DNA from: Apostichopus japonicus | Taxonomy: Eukaryota; Echinodermata; Holothuroidea; Aspidochirotida; Stichopodidae | DNA length: 64,000 nucleotides | Assembly: GCF_037975245.1 (NCBI RefSeq) | Contig: NC_092572.1 | Location: forward strand, 18,745,989 to 18,809,988 | Direction of reading: 5' to 3' | Shown here: positions 1 through 13,000 of the stretch, in pieces | Numbering within the stretch: position 1 is the stretch's first letter | How the letters are laid out: each line of letters begins with the position of its first letter | Position numbers and translations under genes: made by a program | Notes under the pieces: generated by a model | Told to the model about the DNA's origin: nothing | What the model saw: only the letters and a program-made list of their open reading frames with translations | Database searches by the model: none

Positions 1-16
1 TTGCCATCAACTAGAG

Positions 17-456
17 CAGTGTTTTCTCGACCTTTTCTCTGAGATTCCCCACTTGGGTGAAAAAGTGTTTCCTCATTCACCCCTCCCAAAACATTTTTAC
101 AAAATAGGTACCATATTGTTTGTCAATCACTTTCTATCACATACTGTATGTAATATCTAGCAATAACATGAATCAATCAGTGTTCATGTTAACTATTACG
201 ATTCACTCTACAATACACAAAGTCAAATGTTCATGTTTATCTGTAATCCTTGGATATGGAGTGATAACAGTAGGCTACGAATGTTCAGACCACTGAATTA
301 CAAGCACTATGGAAGAGTCTGCTTCTCAGAGTAGGTTCCTCCATTCTTAAGAACCATTCCCCCCTCGCGCCCCCCCCCCCATTCTCCTCAGTTCATCCCC
401 AAGACTTTTCAGTTCTCCCCTGGGGGTCCACATGGACCCCTGGTTGAGAAGCATTG
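17..456. mobile_element. hAT-type miniature transposon (MITE)
   Basis: The ends are inverted: the left reads CAGTGTTTTCTCGACC and the right, on the other strand, reads CAATGCTTCTCAACC. The element is flanked by a perfect 8-bp direct repeat, AACTAGAG, at 9-16 and 457-464. An 8-bp duplication and a CAGTG-type terminus are the marks of the hAT superfamily. At 440 bp with no reading frame it is non-autonomous. It contains a poly-C run at about 361-380. Confidence 0.82.
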
Positions 457-464
457 AACTAGAG

Positions 465-999
465 CAATACACAGACCTGGTGTCACCTTCCCTTCATTAC
501 TAAGCATAATAGTCATTCTGGAAAGAATTCAAGATTAAGGCACTTTAGTTGACAAGTTTGTCAGGGCTTACCTAAGATTGCAACTGATCATACTAATGCA
601 CTTATTAAACAGAACAATTAACTATTCCAGCTATTAATGGATTGCATCGTCACTGGTTCTTAGTAACGAATGGCAGACAAAAGGGAAACCAGGAAAGAGC
701 TGCTTTACAAATAGTTTGAAAAGGGAAGTCAGACAATTAAACACATTCATTACACTCTATGACTTCAGTTAACAAACCACCAAAGACCATTCACATCACG
801 CATGGGCACGTCAACCACAATTTGATATAAACTTACATAAACTTATGAATACGGCATCAGAAGAAAAGGAAAAAAAAACAACCCAGAACCAATTGTGAAT
901 ATTTTTAAGAGTAAGAAATAGTACCAGGCAAAGATCTCAGAAATATATGAATTCATGATTGCTGATGGAATACAAAGTTAGTAGAGATGAATGATTTAC
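465..999. other. Downstream CBL intron, no further feature seen
   Basis: Sequence left of the last visible CBL exon. I looked for a following minus-strand exon (phase 0, expected to lead toward the C-terminal UBA domain) and did not find one. The next exon should lie beyond the left edge. Confidence 0.5.
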
Positions 1000-1061
1000 C
1001 TCAGAGGTAGGTGACATTCTCTTTGGAAGAGGGGGCACATCGTACCAATCTTCACTGTTTG
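1000..1061 (-). CDS. CBL: CBL coding exon 9 (YDVP motif)
   Basis: A 62-base exon encoding [15 protein letters not shown] then SPTSE. The acceptor is CATTTTAG and the donor GAG|GTAAAT. YDVP corresponds to the human CBL YDVP site, a docking motif for CRK-type SH2 domains. It ends in phase 0; the next exon is outside the window. Confidence 0.9.
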
Positions 1062-4000
1062 CTAAAATGAGAGCAAAAACCAACAAAAATGAGTCAAAAT
1101 CTTAGACAAACAGGAAAAAACCAAAAAATTGACTAACCTTTATAATCATCATCTGTATATTTACACAGAACAGTTTATTGGGAACAAATTACATAAGTAC
1201 GACTCTCAAACTTCGCATCTCAGCCCATTGTTTTAAATATGAGATTAGTCACCAGTTTGTAAATCTATTTTTTTTTTCAATCTTTTACTGTTGGTACATT
1301 TCACCACTTGGAAGATACAGATAAAACGCTACACCTGAACTGGCAAGCCCTTACGCTGGGAGTTGCATATGTTACGGGGATTTTTCCGCACAAGTTTGGC
1401 ATTTGTCATGTTTAGTATATATATACAGTATTGCCGACACCTCGCACCTACTCATTATATGAATACCTTTGATGCTGAATGTCACATTTGAATGTTGCTT
1501 CCATAGGTTAAGAACATTCACACATTTCTTTCTCATTCTAACATAACAATACCTAATGAGATAAAAAAAAAATTTAGCCTCAGAAGAAGATCCTGCTAGG
1601 ATCGAAACGTCAGGCCAACTTACTTTTACACATAACAATATCCACGTAGAACTTACATCTACCGGTCTGATCCTAAGCGAAGAGTCCTTTACTAGTTTCA
1701 TACAACTCATCATTAATTTGTGTCCCACAAATTCTAATGGAATAATTTGTTGCTACATTTAAAGACTTCCACTGTCTATGACCTAATTTTTATTCTTCTT
1801 CTGTTACATTTTTAGTGTTTTGCTTAAAATGTAGAGTCTGTGTTTCCGTTTTTTCTCCCTGACAAGCTATGGACGAATGCCTAACGTAAATTGAAATCTG
1901 TGTCTTGCCAGGAAATGGAAGGCAAGTTAAGCAGAGAAGGTTGATCTTTTGCTTTACCTAGTGGAGGAGTGTCAACAAGTGGCTGCCGTGGTTTTGGTTT
2001 GTCATAGATATCTTCATGTACAGGATCTGGGAGTGATAAGATAAAACCAAATTCAGACAATAATAATACACAAATCAAAAAGGGAACAGAGCAGAAAACA
2101 TAAAAAAAAAATTAAAAATTAAAAAAAAGGATGAAAAGAAGATTATATATAATAGAAAAAAAGCACAGTTGTTAATTTGTTCATTAGATGTGCTATCACA
2201 CACACACAAAGTTATTCAAGTAGTAGACAGTTAGGCCTCCAATCTACTAATATATCTATGAACACAAATACAAAGATAACTGTATTATTTCAAACCCTTT
2301 TCAATATATATATCCATTGAATATTCATTAGTTATGTACACATAACATCACATACGCAATGGGGCTTGCTGACTACGAACAAACTTAACAGAGGACACTG
2401 TCATATCGTTCCCACCCAGTTTCACAAACTTTGTGACGCCGGAAAGTCCCATTACCAAGGTCACAAATTAATAGGCCAAACCAAAACCACTAGCCTGCCA
2501 ACAATGTCTGACTCAGAATACTAATTCACACACCTCTATTCTTAGCTATTGCTGACTAATGGCAGTTCTCTGGGGTTTTTTTTTCCTTTCTTTGTATACA
2601 CCTTCATTGCCACAAAAGATGATCTTAACATATTGAAAGTATTCCATACAAAAGATATATTTCCTGCTGACTAACGTACAAGTTTCTTTTCCATTTTCTT
2701 TCAATGACCGAAAGTGACGTCGCCATGTTAATTGCTAACGAAGCTAGAACAACAGAAAGTTAATTCTCGAGTACATACACGAATGTCACTTGAAACAAAG
2801 ACAAACTTAAAACAATGGAGACTTCCTACAAAGCAGACAAACTTGAGAAATTTTTTAGGTCTGGAGATATACATATTATGTATTGTCTGTCTATGAAATA
2901 ACTCAACACAATGACCTCACACATCATATATTGTCTATATATATATATATATAAGACCCTCATTCCACATTATAGTTATCACTCCTATGACATCACATAT
3001 GATGTATTATCTCATCCATATATGACATCACATATGATGTATTATCTCATCCATATGACATCATCTATGATGTTTTATCTATGGCTCTCACACCTATGAC
3101 ATCACATAAGATGTATTGTCTAGGGCTCTCACACCAATGACATCACATTAGATGTATTATCTCAACTGTATAACATCACATATGATGTATTGTCTATGGC
3201 TCTCACACCTATGACATCACATATGATGTATTATCTATGGTTCTCACACCAATGACATCACATATGATGTATTATCTCAACTGTATGACATCATATATGA
3301 TGTATAATCTATGGCTCTCACACCTATGACATCACATAAGATGTATTGTCTAGGGCTCTCACACCAATGACATCACATATGATGTATTTTCTCAACCGTA
3401 TGATATCGCACATTTACGTATTGCCAATCTATGAGTCTGAACCCTGTGATATCACAAATTATATATTGTCTCTACATGAATCTAAATCTCAGTGACGTCA
3501 CAATAACCCATTGCCTATTAATAAATCCCAGCCCAAAGATATCACAAATTATGTATCATATCACTGCAACGACAACACACATATCACATCGCCTATAAAT
3601 TATCTGAAACCAATAACATCACACTAATTAATTATCTCTACATTAATATTGCCCAAACTACATCAAATTAATGAACTGTTTATAGACAAGCATAGCTTGA
3701 CCTGACTAGCCTAGTAGAGAGTTACAGTGTTACATGATAAGTGCTGCAAAAAGAATTTCTCTATTATGCAAGTATTGCAGCAATGGTCAAGTTACTACTG
3801 GTATAACTAAATACAGGATAACTATAGTATTTCCTAGTTTTTCTGATCGTTAAATATTGCTAATTAAGTTTAACCTGAAGCTTGTTGCTATGGTAGATGG
3901 AATCAAATGATATTTTTAGGTGCTTTTGGTGACCTTACAACCACTTATAGCTCACATTCACAAAAAATGCCCACTCTAACAGACTTTGAATTTACTACAA

Positions 4001-7000
4001 TGAAATTCCATTCTTTCACCAATGTACAAATAGAGGGACAACCGTACTTTCACCAATATGTTTGTTAAACTTGTCCCTAGTTGTTGACCAAGCACAAACA
4101 GCTACTGTAATGTGTGGTTTAATAGGCAGATTTTCCATTTCTTTCCCAGCTCCTAGGGTTACCTTAAAGCGATACATCCATATGCTCAAAACCTATAATG
4201 GTAGCTTACTCACAGAATACACTAAGATCCCAGTGTGACTGTTAACTAACAGGACAGCATCTGGAAAGTTTCACCTCAAGCAGATTTTTTTTTTTAAATA
4301 TAGACATTACCGAAACATTACATTAATATTGCTGTTATACCTACAACCAAAGTATTGGAAATAGTTTGAAAAGCCTTTATAAAAAAGCCACAACTGCCAA
4401 ATTAGGGAATTGAAAAAAAGGTTGGCATTGTGCAGACATGCACTGTTTAGTCTGAAAAGAACTACAAAACCAGAAATACGAATTCCGTAAGAAAACAAAA
4501 AACATCGACCATAATACCATATTATCCTACCATTATGTAAGTGTCATATTTCACTTGAGCCTACCAATTGAACTCTACATGGAGTTAATATTACCTTTGG
4601 CAATCATACGATAAACCCCGGATACGAAACTAATCAAACTACTAAAGACTACACAAGCATCCTTTGACAAGCTCCGAGATTGTACCAGCTCATTTTGAAC
4701 TGTAAAGTACTTGGTCTAACCGCCAAATATCCAGGCTCTTCATTCGCCAATTTTCATTAGAAATTTAAGTAAAGACTTTTTTATGTTGATAGAAAGTATT
4801 TTCAAACTGTCACCCAATGACAATCAACATGAATCATATGTTTAAGTCCAACAAACCATCTTAACATGTAAAACTCTCATGAAGGGATTTTACCCCCTCC
4901 CCCTCTCCTCTCTCCACTGACTCTTATGTCAATGTTGCTCTATACATTTTGTTTCAGAATGTAGTAAGTAACTAGTTAAGGTTCTTGCAGGTTTAAGAGA
5001 GTTGCATTAATGTTGTCAAACTTGTCATGATATTAATTTGTGTACCTGATGACTTTTGTATTATTCTAAAAATATCGGCATTTAATCCAAAAATATATAT
5101 ATATATACTACAAGAGATAACATAAGGCCAATGCAAGCTGCACACTGAGTCGTGTAGGAAACTGAAAAAGTCAACATTTTGTAAGAAGATGGTAATGTTT
5201 CTTATTTTCTTCAAACTCTTGTCACCCATTTTAGACTCAATATGCAGCTGTTAAAGCTCTTCTCAAACTACAATTTTTTTTTACTCTAATAATCCTTTCC
5301 ACGGTCGTGTCATTCGTTGGAGTTCAGTCGGGTCTTTTGATTCTTTAATTGAAACTTTTTATCGAAGACACAACCTTGCGTTTATACCCAATTATATCCC
5401 TTCTTTGCCCATTTGACGTCTAAACTTTGTGTTTCTTTCAGGAGGATTCCCATAACCCCCCCCCTCCCCCTCTCCACACTCAAACAATTTTTGACCCGCC
5501 CTAAGCTCATCCATAAAGGTTCAACACACCCCTACATTTGAGATCCTGTACAGGTCACTGTGGTGATTATTCTGTCAATAGCAGGAGTGTAAGGTCTACG
5601 ATACCCATAGTTAGTTAGGTGCTGTGGTACTATTGCATGCATTTAATAGAAGGAAAAAGATATATAATATAGAGGGCAGCATACAGATAAGAAAGCAAAA
5701 TGATATCAACTTCACCCACTAACAATGAAACTGTTCCGATCTGTACTAGAGCCTAATGTATGGAGAACTATCGACCACGTTTTAAACCTGAAGGTCACTA
5801 ATCAATTTTCTTTACTCCTATAGTATCAATGCTAGCATGGCTGGCTGTAATATCTACATTGCTAATATGATGTTACCAACAAATTCATCATAAAACTTAT
5901 GAAATATTTTGATACTAGTAGGATTATGGACAGATGACTATTTGAACAATGAATAGAGTTTTTCACTGTTCATATATCTCTGCCCAGCTGTCAAGTAACA
6001 ATGTGACTTTATCCTTTTTTTTGAAAATTTCTGTTTTGCTCCAGATGAAGATCCTGCTCGGATCGAAAACGTCAGACCCCTCTGACTCATACTTTGACCT
6101 ACACAGGGTTGTGGCAGTATATGAACAATTTGTTAACAGTTATTTTCTCTCTTTCATAAGAGTTTTTTTCGATAGAATGATTTCTCATCTTAAATGGTGC
6201 ACTTGGATAATGCAGTAACTTTGTACCGATCCTGCCCAAATCATGTGAAAATTCACATGAAAAGATGGCAGTCTAAATTATCTATGTACAGATACAACTA
6301 TAAATAACTCTAGTAAGAGAAACATTAAATCTACAAAAATTAAACATTATTTCCAGCTGTACATGTGCACACAGCCTCGGCATCCTGACACCGTACCAGT
6401 GTGATTTTGGTCGGTGTGCAAAACTAGAGATTAATATGAGTCCCGGGATCTTATGTTTTACAAACATTCTAAAACGCTAAACCACGACTGCTGTGAACTT
6501 AGATCTGTAATCATACCATTCTTTGACATTATTATAACTATTGTATAACAAATTTGCCATTTTCGTCCACCACAAGAGGAAACATTTTTCAGACTTTAGT
6601 GTTTTCTTATTTGAGCTTACAAAACCCGGAAACCACTGAACCATGTCATGCACATATTTCTGAGAAACCAGACAGGGTTTGATTTACTGGAGCTAGACAT
6701 GTTTGATCTAAAATCAGGCCAAAGTTTTACTTGCAACTTCAAAGAATACTGCGCAGAATATAGAGCCTGTGTGTCTTTTTAGTTGTACGACATACATCGA
6801 TATTCCAAATACAATAGTGCGGCTGTGGTTGTCAAGTAATACATGTAGCTATATTAAATACCATCACCACCACTAATGCTATACACAGTAATAGTAAAAT
6901 CAAATTTATTTAGCAAATGTATTAGCCATCATAGGTGTAAGGCATCTGCCACCAAAGCAAATGCATTAGCCACCATAGTGGCAGCCAGCTGCCACCATAG

Positions 7001-10000
7001 TGGCAACCATCTGCCACCATAGCAAATGTATAAGCCACCATAGTGGCGCTGTCTTATGCGCTGTCTTAAAACTTTTCTTTTCTCTCAACTCTATTAGTTT
7101 TTGTACATTCAGCAACCGTAAAGCGCATTGAATAACTTGTTTTTGAGTCTGTGCTATATAAGACTAGTTATTATTATTATTATTAGTGGCAGCCATTCCA
7201 CAATTGCAAATGTATAAGCCACCATAGTGGCAACCATATGCCACCATAGAAAATGTATTAGCCACCATAGTGGCAGCCATCTGCCACCATAGCAAATGTA
7301 TTAGTTACTATAGTCACCACAGTGTAATGCATAGGTCTGTCATGACCACACCAGTTATAGCATTGATTTGGCTAACAGTATAACAGTACTACCGATGCTA
7401 GCATTCTGCAACGATAGTAATGCTATTATCACCATTAGCAACCACTAAGCTGCCATAAAAAGGCATTAGCAATCTCAGCTATCCTTTAGGTACAATTAGC
7501 TCTATGCTTTAATCATAATAGCCATGATAATAGTAATACCTTTGTTACCATAGCAACATCTTAGTAATCAGACAAAGTAGTGTCACCATAGCAACGTTTA
7601 TATAAGGATCTTACAAAGGTATTTTTTCAGGGGTAATTCAAGATCGACTTTAGTATGCTAAATGTGCAAAAATTCCACATTAGAAACAAAATCACATCTC
7701 TGATCCTTCAAAACAATCTCATAAGAAAAGTTTCTAAAATAAGTTGAACTTTATCAACTGCTTTTCCTTGATTCTTTCCAGCTAACATTCAACAAGCACT
7801 TACATCAAAGTGGTGCTGGTCTATCTACTGTACGTCTATTCAAAACTGAACGAGTTACGGAAATCAATTTTCAAATTTGTCATTGCTTGTACCCCAAGTC
7901 CTTACCCAATATCAGACCTATATCAGATAAAATGCCTCAAAATATCCTTGGTTCTCAGAAAGCTACGTATCTAATGACAGGAACATGTGCAAACGAATGC
8001 TACTGTGTTAAGGCCTTTACCACTAAATGAGTGTTATAAGAAGCAAGTAAATCATGAAAGTGAATGAACCAACAGAAGTATTGCCAGAGACAAGGAAGAG
8101 AGTAAAAACTGGAGGAGGATGAGGAGGAGGAGCTGTCCCTATTTTCTTTCTTAGAAACAGCTGTTCGTATTTCTTTCAAAGTTTTCAGTAATTTCAATTA
8201 CCATTAACAGTTGATCTAACGGAGACACTGTCCAATGTTTTGACCGAGTTTGAATTTGAGGACAAAAAAAATAATGGTACTGTTTTTCTTTATTTTGAAA
8301 CTTTTGGTGTCGAAAGCATTAAACAGCAGAGAACAAGAAACTTTGGGGAAACTTTACGTGGGATTTGAGGTGACCGATTGTCCCTGTCACAGTCTGGCAA
8401 TAATTCAACAACCGATAAGAATGTTACAATTTCTTTTTTGAGTTCTCAACAGAGTCTCACATAAAATCATTTGTTTTTTTGTATCAAATGCAAAAACAAA
8501 ACCAAACTTTCATTGAAAAATTGAAAACAGAGTTGCTCAACATTAACAAATATGCCATCAAAATTATGATTTTTAGCAGAATGATAAATTTGGCAGATAT
8601 TTTGAAAACTAACAAAAGACTTGAATCTGGCGAGCACAATTTTTGAGGATTGACAGACAAAATGGTGTGTGTCTGTTCACATCAACCAATGACTGAGTGC
8701 CAAAATATAAAATCATTTTTTGGACAAGCAGCAGTCTTTCCATGAAATCCAACAATTTTGGAACTCATTATTTCATGTTTTAGGGGTATTTTAAGGGATA
8801 TATCTGCCTTTGTTGACCAACTATTGAGAGGCTCTGTTAAGTTGAACTTCAAACTGAAGCATTCTGTGCAATAATATGGATTAATATAGTAGATTAACAG
8901 AGTTGTCTCACATCATGAATATTCAACGACTGCAAAGAAATCTCACCTTAGCATCACAGTTGCGCACAGATTAAAGGGTATTTTCCACGTACCAAAGAGT
9001 GCACTTTCTTGCAAATATCCTTCACATACAGTAAAATTTTCTAAGAATATTTTGCGAGCATGGTGTGAATCCTCGGGAGGAATTTTGGAGATATTTGCAC
9101 GTGGAAATCTATAGTTAGCAAGACTTACAAAGACTTATAAGGATATGAAGGACCTCTAATAATATCAGATCATAGATAGACCTGGTTAAATTTCTACATT
9201 ACCTTTCCTGGGATGTTCTGTTATGAGATGGGAATACCCATGCCTACTTACTAGTTACGGAATTGAACAAATCATAGTTGCACAAAGGTAATTATCATGT
9301 TATTTTCCACAGCAGGGGTGGACTCAGGATTTAAGGAGGGGTGGGAGGGGGGCTGTGGGTACTCCAAAGGAATTGGTAATTTGGGAGTCTCCAATAACAA
9401 TCTAGCTAGAGTGCAAAAAACTTGGGGGTTTTACTGTTGATGGTTGCATATATCTCCAATAACAATCTAGCTAGAGAACATAGACCAGAGGGGTTTACTG
9501 TTGATGGTTGCATATAGGTGACTACCACATTATCTACCACAGGAAACATTGGTGATTTGTGAGTCTTCAATAGCTATCTAGCTCAAATGCATAGACCAGA
9601 GGGGTTTACTGTTGATGGTTGCATATAGGTGACTACCACATTATCTACCACACGAATCATTGGTGATTTGGGAGTCTCTAATAACAATCTAGCTCAAATG
9701 CATAGACCAGAGGGGTTTACTGTTGATGGTTGCATATAGGTGACAACCACATTATCTACCACAGGAATCATTGGTGATTTGGGAGTTTTCAATAGCTATC
9801 TTGCTCAAATGCATAGACCAGAGGGGTTTACTGTTGATGGTTGCATATAGGTGACTACCACATTACATACCACAGGAATCATTGGTGATTTGGGAGTCTC
9901 CAATAGCTATCTAGCTCAAATGCATAAGATAAGAGGGGTTTTACATTTAATAACCACATTGTAATACCTTTTACAGAAATTCCCAAAGGCTATTTACCTC

Positions 10001-13000
10001 TATTCATTTCTTTTTTATAGTTGGATATGGGTTAGGACTTCCTTACCTGAAATGGTAATTATTTTTAACTTGATGGAAATTAGGTTGCTATGGAGCTCAC
10101 TGATGGACTATGAATGTTTCGAAATGGCAGTTTTGTTGAATTCTGGTGTGAAATATGATGATGTAAGCTGATAAGGTTTGTCCAGTACTCTTCATATGAA
10201 ACACACCTGTTTAATTTAGCCATATTTTCCAAAGCGTTCAGTGATTCTGTACGTTTTGAAGTAGGAAATACATCAAACTGTTCATTTTCCAATGAAGGAA
10301 CTAAGTTTAAGCTGCTTATTTGACATACCATGAAATATGAGGTTTCACCAAGCTAATTTTGCCCCCAAAAAATCACTAATTATGAAAGTAATGATCAAAA
10401 GTATCAACAAATTTATCCTCTGACGACAGATTCCGTTCATGTATTCTGTTACACCGTGCCGCTTGATTTAAACAAGCCAATGGGAGAAGGCATTGTAATG
10501 CATATTCAGTACCAATGAAGCTCTCCTTGCTCCAAAGAACTGCTGATCGTCGATGCGACTAGCAGACTAGTGACAACAGTAATAAGTGTGCAAAATCTAG
10601 ACTATGGTCACACATTATACTACACTTGGTATTACAGACCTTCAATTATCTTCACAATCTCTCTCTGACTAGGCCTAATAGCCTAACATTATTAGAACTA
10701 GGTCTCTGACTTAGGCTACTAATATTATACTAAGACCTAGGCCCTACTAACAGTAACAGTTAGCTCAAGTTCTAACTCACATTCGATGAAGCTGATCGAA
10801 GGAACATTGACTTACCATCTTTATGGTATACATGAATTCAGCTATAATCTCCCTCCCAAAGTCCTATATGATATGAAAATAGTTGTCCTATGATAAAACC
10901 TAACGCACAGGTAGAATTCAGTCGAGAAGAAAACGGCTGGTATGAAGCCTACCCTATCTGACAGGAATAGTGTGTAGTATGTATGTGAACAGTATGCATA
11001 CCTTAGCAATGCATTACCATTATCAGCACGGAATACTGCTGATAGACCATGGGGCTAGATAGATAAATACAGGCTATGAGGCAGTTCCCTTTACGACACC
11101 AAGGAACCACGAATGTGGGAGAAGCCCACAAGGGCTTCTGGATTACAACTTCAACATTTTAACTCAAATTTGGTATCTACCACTAAAACTGGAGTAGCAT
11201 TTATGTGTTACTCCTGTGACACTGTTTTGTGTTGCATAGTCATTACTAAACTCACAACTGAGCGTGGTCTAGCTCTTATAATGAGAGCCGGTTTTTCAAA
11301 AATGCTTTCAAATATTTACCGTATTTAAGCCATTTTCATTAGACTTAACAACTATCACTGTCATTTTCAGTGACCAAATGACAAACTTGATTCTCGAACG
11401 ACACTGATGGTACATTGAAAAACATGAGATCATACATTATCTTATGTATTTTAGTTCTCGAAACGCACATAATCACTTTAAAATTACTATGAAATAAAAT
11501 ATTATTAACTTTCTGTTTTCTCATTATCTGTGTATTGTTGTACTTTTCTGATATTCATGTAAGATCCTTAGACCTGCATTTACATTTTCAGATGCAGACT
11601 GAAGAGGAACTCTTACTGCAAGGAATGTGTCAAACTAAACGTTTTAACAGATACTTGTCAATAAGTTTCAAGCAGAGACAACTAGTGCAGAAAGCATCCT
11701 TTCAAAATCATCATCATCATCATCATTACAACTGAATTTAAACCAGTTATGTGTTTGAGGGGGAAATACCCTTTTCTTTGGGTGAGTATTTTTCAACGAC
11801 TTAAATAGAAAGTTTGGTTATTCTATTATACTTTTGACCAGAATCGTATTAATAAAAGCTGTCTGCTGAGATTCCTGATTAAGAACGTCGGACATCTTGT
11901 AGTCTCTCCCCCCCCCCCCAACTTATGTGGGATGATTGTATGCACAGTAACTTAGGATCAGGAAGACATTTTTTGAATAGAAATACAGGTGATATGAATT
12001 TCGATTCATAGGTTAAAACAATTTGAAGGTCTCTTGAGTGAGAACTCTTGACCTGTATCATCACTAAAGAGTAAATAAAATAGGGTTGGGGACAGGAGCC
12101 AACTACAGTCTAACTAGGTCACATGCAAATACTGTATAAAAGCAGAGGTTGATTCGTTAGATGAATATTCATGATGTGAGGTGAAATCTGAATAAATAAT
12201 GAGTGAAATAGGTCAGTAGGCCTAGAGATCTACCTTGTGAAGCAGAGGTCATGGAAAACAGATTTTCATAAAGAGGAAACGACCCTTGACCTTTAGCTGA
12301 CGGGTCCAAAGAAATGGATGAGTTGAGTGCTCCCTGCGTCCGACACGTTAGTGGGGCGTGAGGTGGCGGAGGGGGTGGTGTTGGGTCGTTAGCGCAGGAA
12401 GGGAAAGAGTCGAATAGATCGGGACTGTTGTGATAAAAGGAAGCAGAGTTTGTATAGTTTGAGTCGTCAAAGTCGTGAAGTGGAAAGGGGTTAAGCTGCT
12501 GTGACTGTGATTGGTTGAGGGTGGAGGCAAGAGAAACTTCATTGGACCACTGACCACTAGCAGACAGTTGGTTTTCCGGTTCGCTGTAGGAACGGAGAAA
12601 CGGATTGGTCGACTGGGGCGGACGTTCTGGCGGCGAAGGTCCATCGCCAGCCGAGTGGGTCTGGGCGTCGCTGAGTTTGTCATAGAGGGGATTTGAATGA
12701 CTGGAATCAGAGTCGGCCGGATTGCTATGCAGCAAGTCCTGGACTCTGGACTGGATTGGACCATAGTTTGCTGGCGGTAGCGAAGGCCCTTCTGCTCCCA
12801 TCGCAGCTGCAAAAGATAAATCAGACTTGTGAGGAGGACATATTGGTTAGAGTTTTCAGTGAAGTGAAAAAAAATATTGGTGGAAACTTCTTTGTAGTGA
12901 ATGGGTTGGGCAAGAGGTGGGATAGTGTAATAAGGAGAGAGAGAGGGGAGGGGGCATGAGTGAACAGCACTGATGAATAAAACACTGATGGATGATCCTT

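Larger units (their letters stand above)
2027..12233 (-). other. 10.2-kb CBL intron between coding exons 7 and 8
   Basis: Holds minisatellites at 2900-3480, 6912-7312 and 9395-9935, a truncated LINE at 7048-7183, a degraded hammerhead-bearing repeat at 6041-6145 and a SINE tail at 11090-11165. Stretches 3500-6000, 7320-9300 and 9950-11080 show nothing I can name. Confidence 0.75.

Noticed and set aside
2900-3480. CRISPR-like array
   Set aside because: Units are contiguous and variable with no spacer structure, and the genome is eukaryotic; it is a minisatellite.
10440-10930. Possible alternative CBL promoter or leader exon
   Set aside because: Only a change in base composition (many CCTAG words) suggested it; no donor in a useful place was found.
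12348-12812. Long open frames in the second minus frame and on the plus strand over CBL exon 7
   Set aside because: Shadows of the GC-rich exon; only the frame joined in phase with exons 6 and 8 fits CBL.
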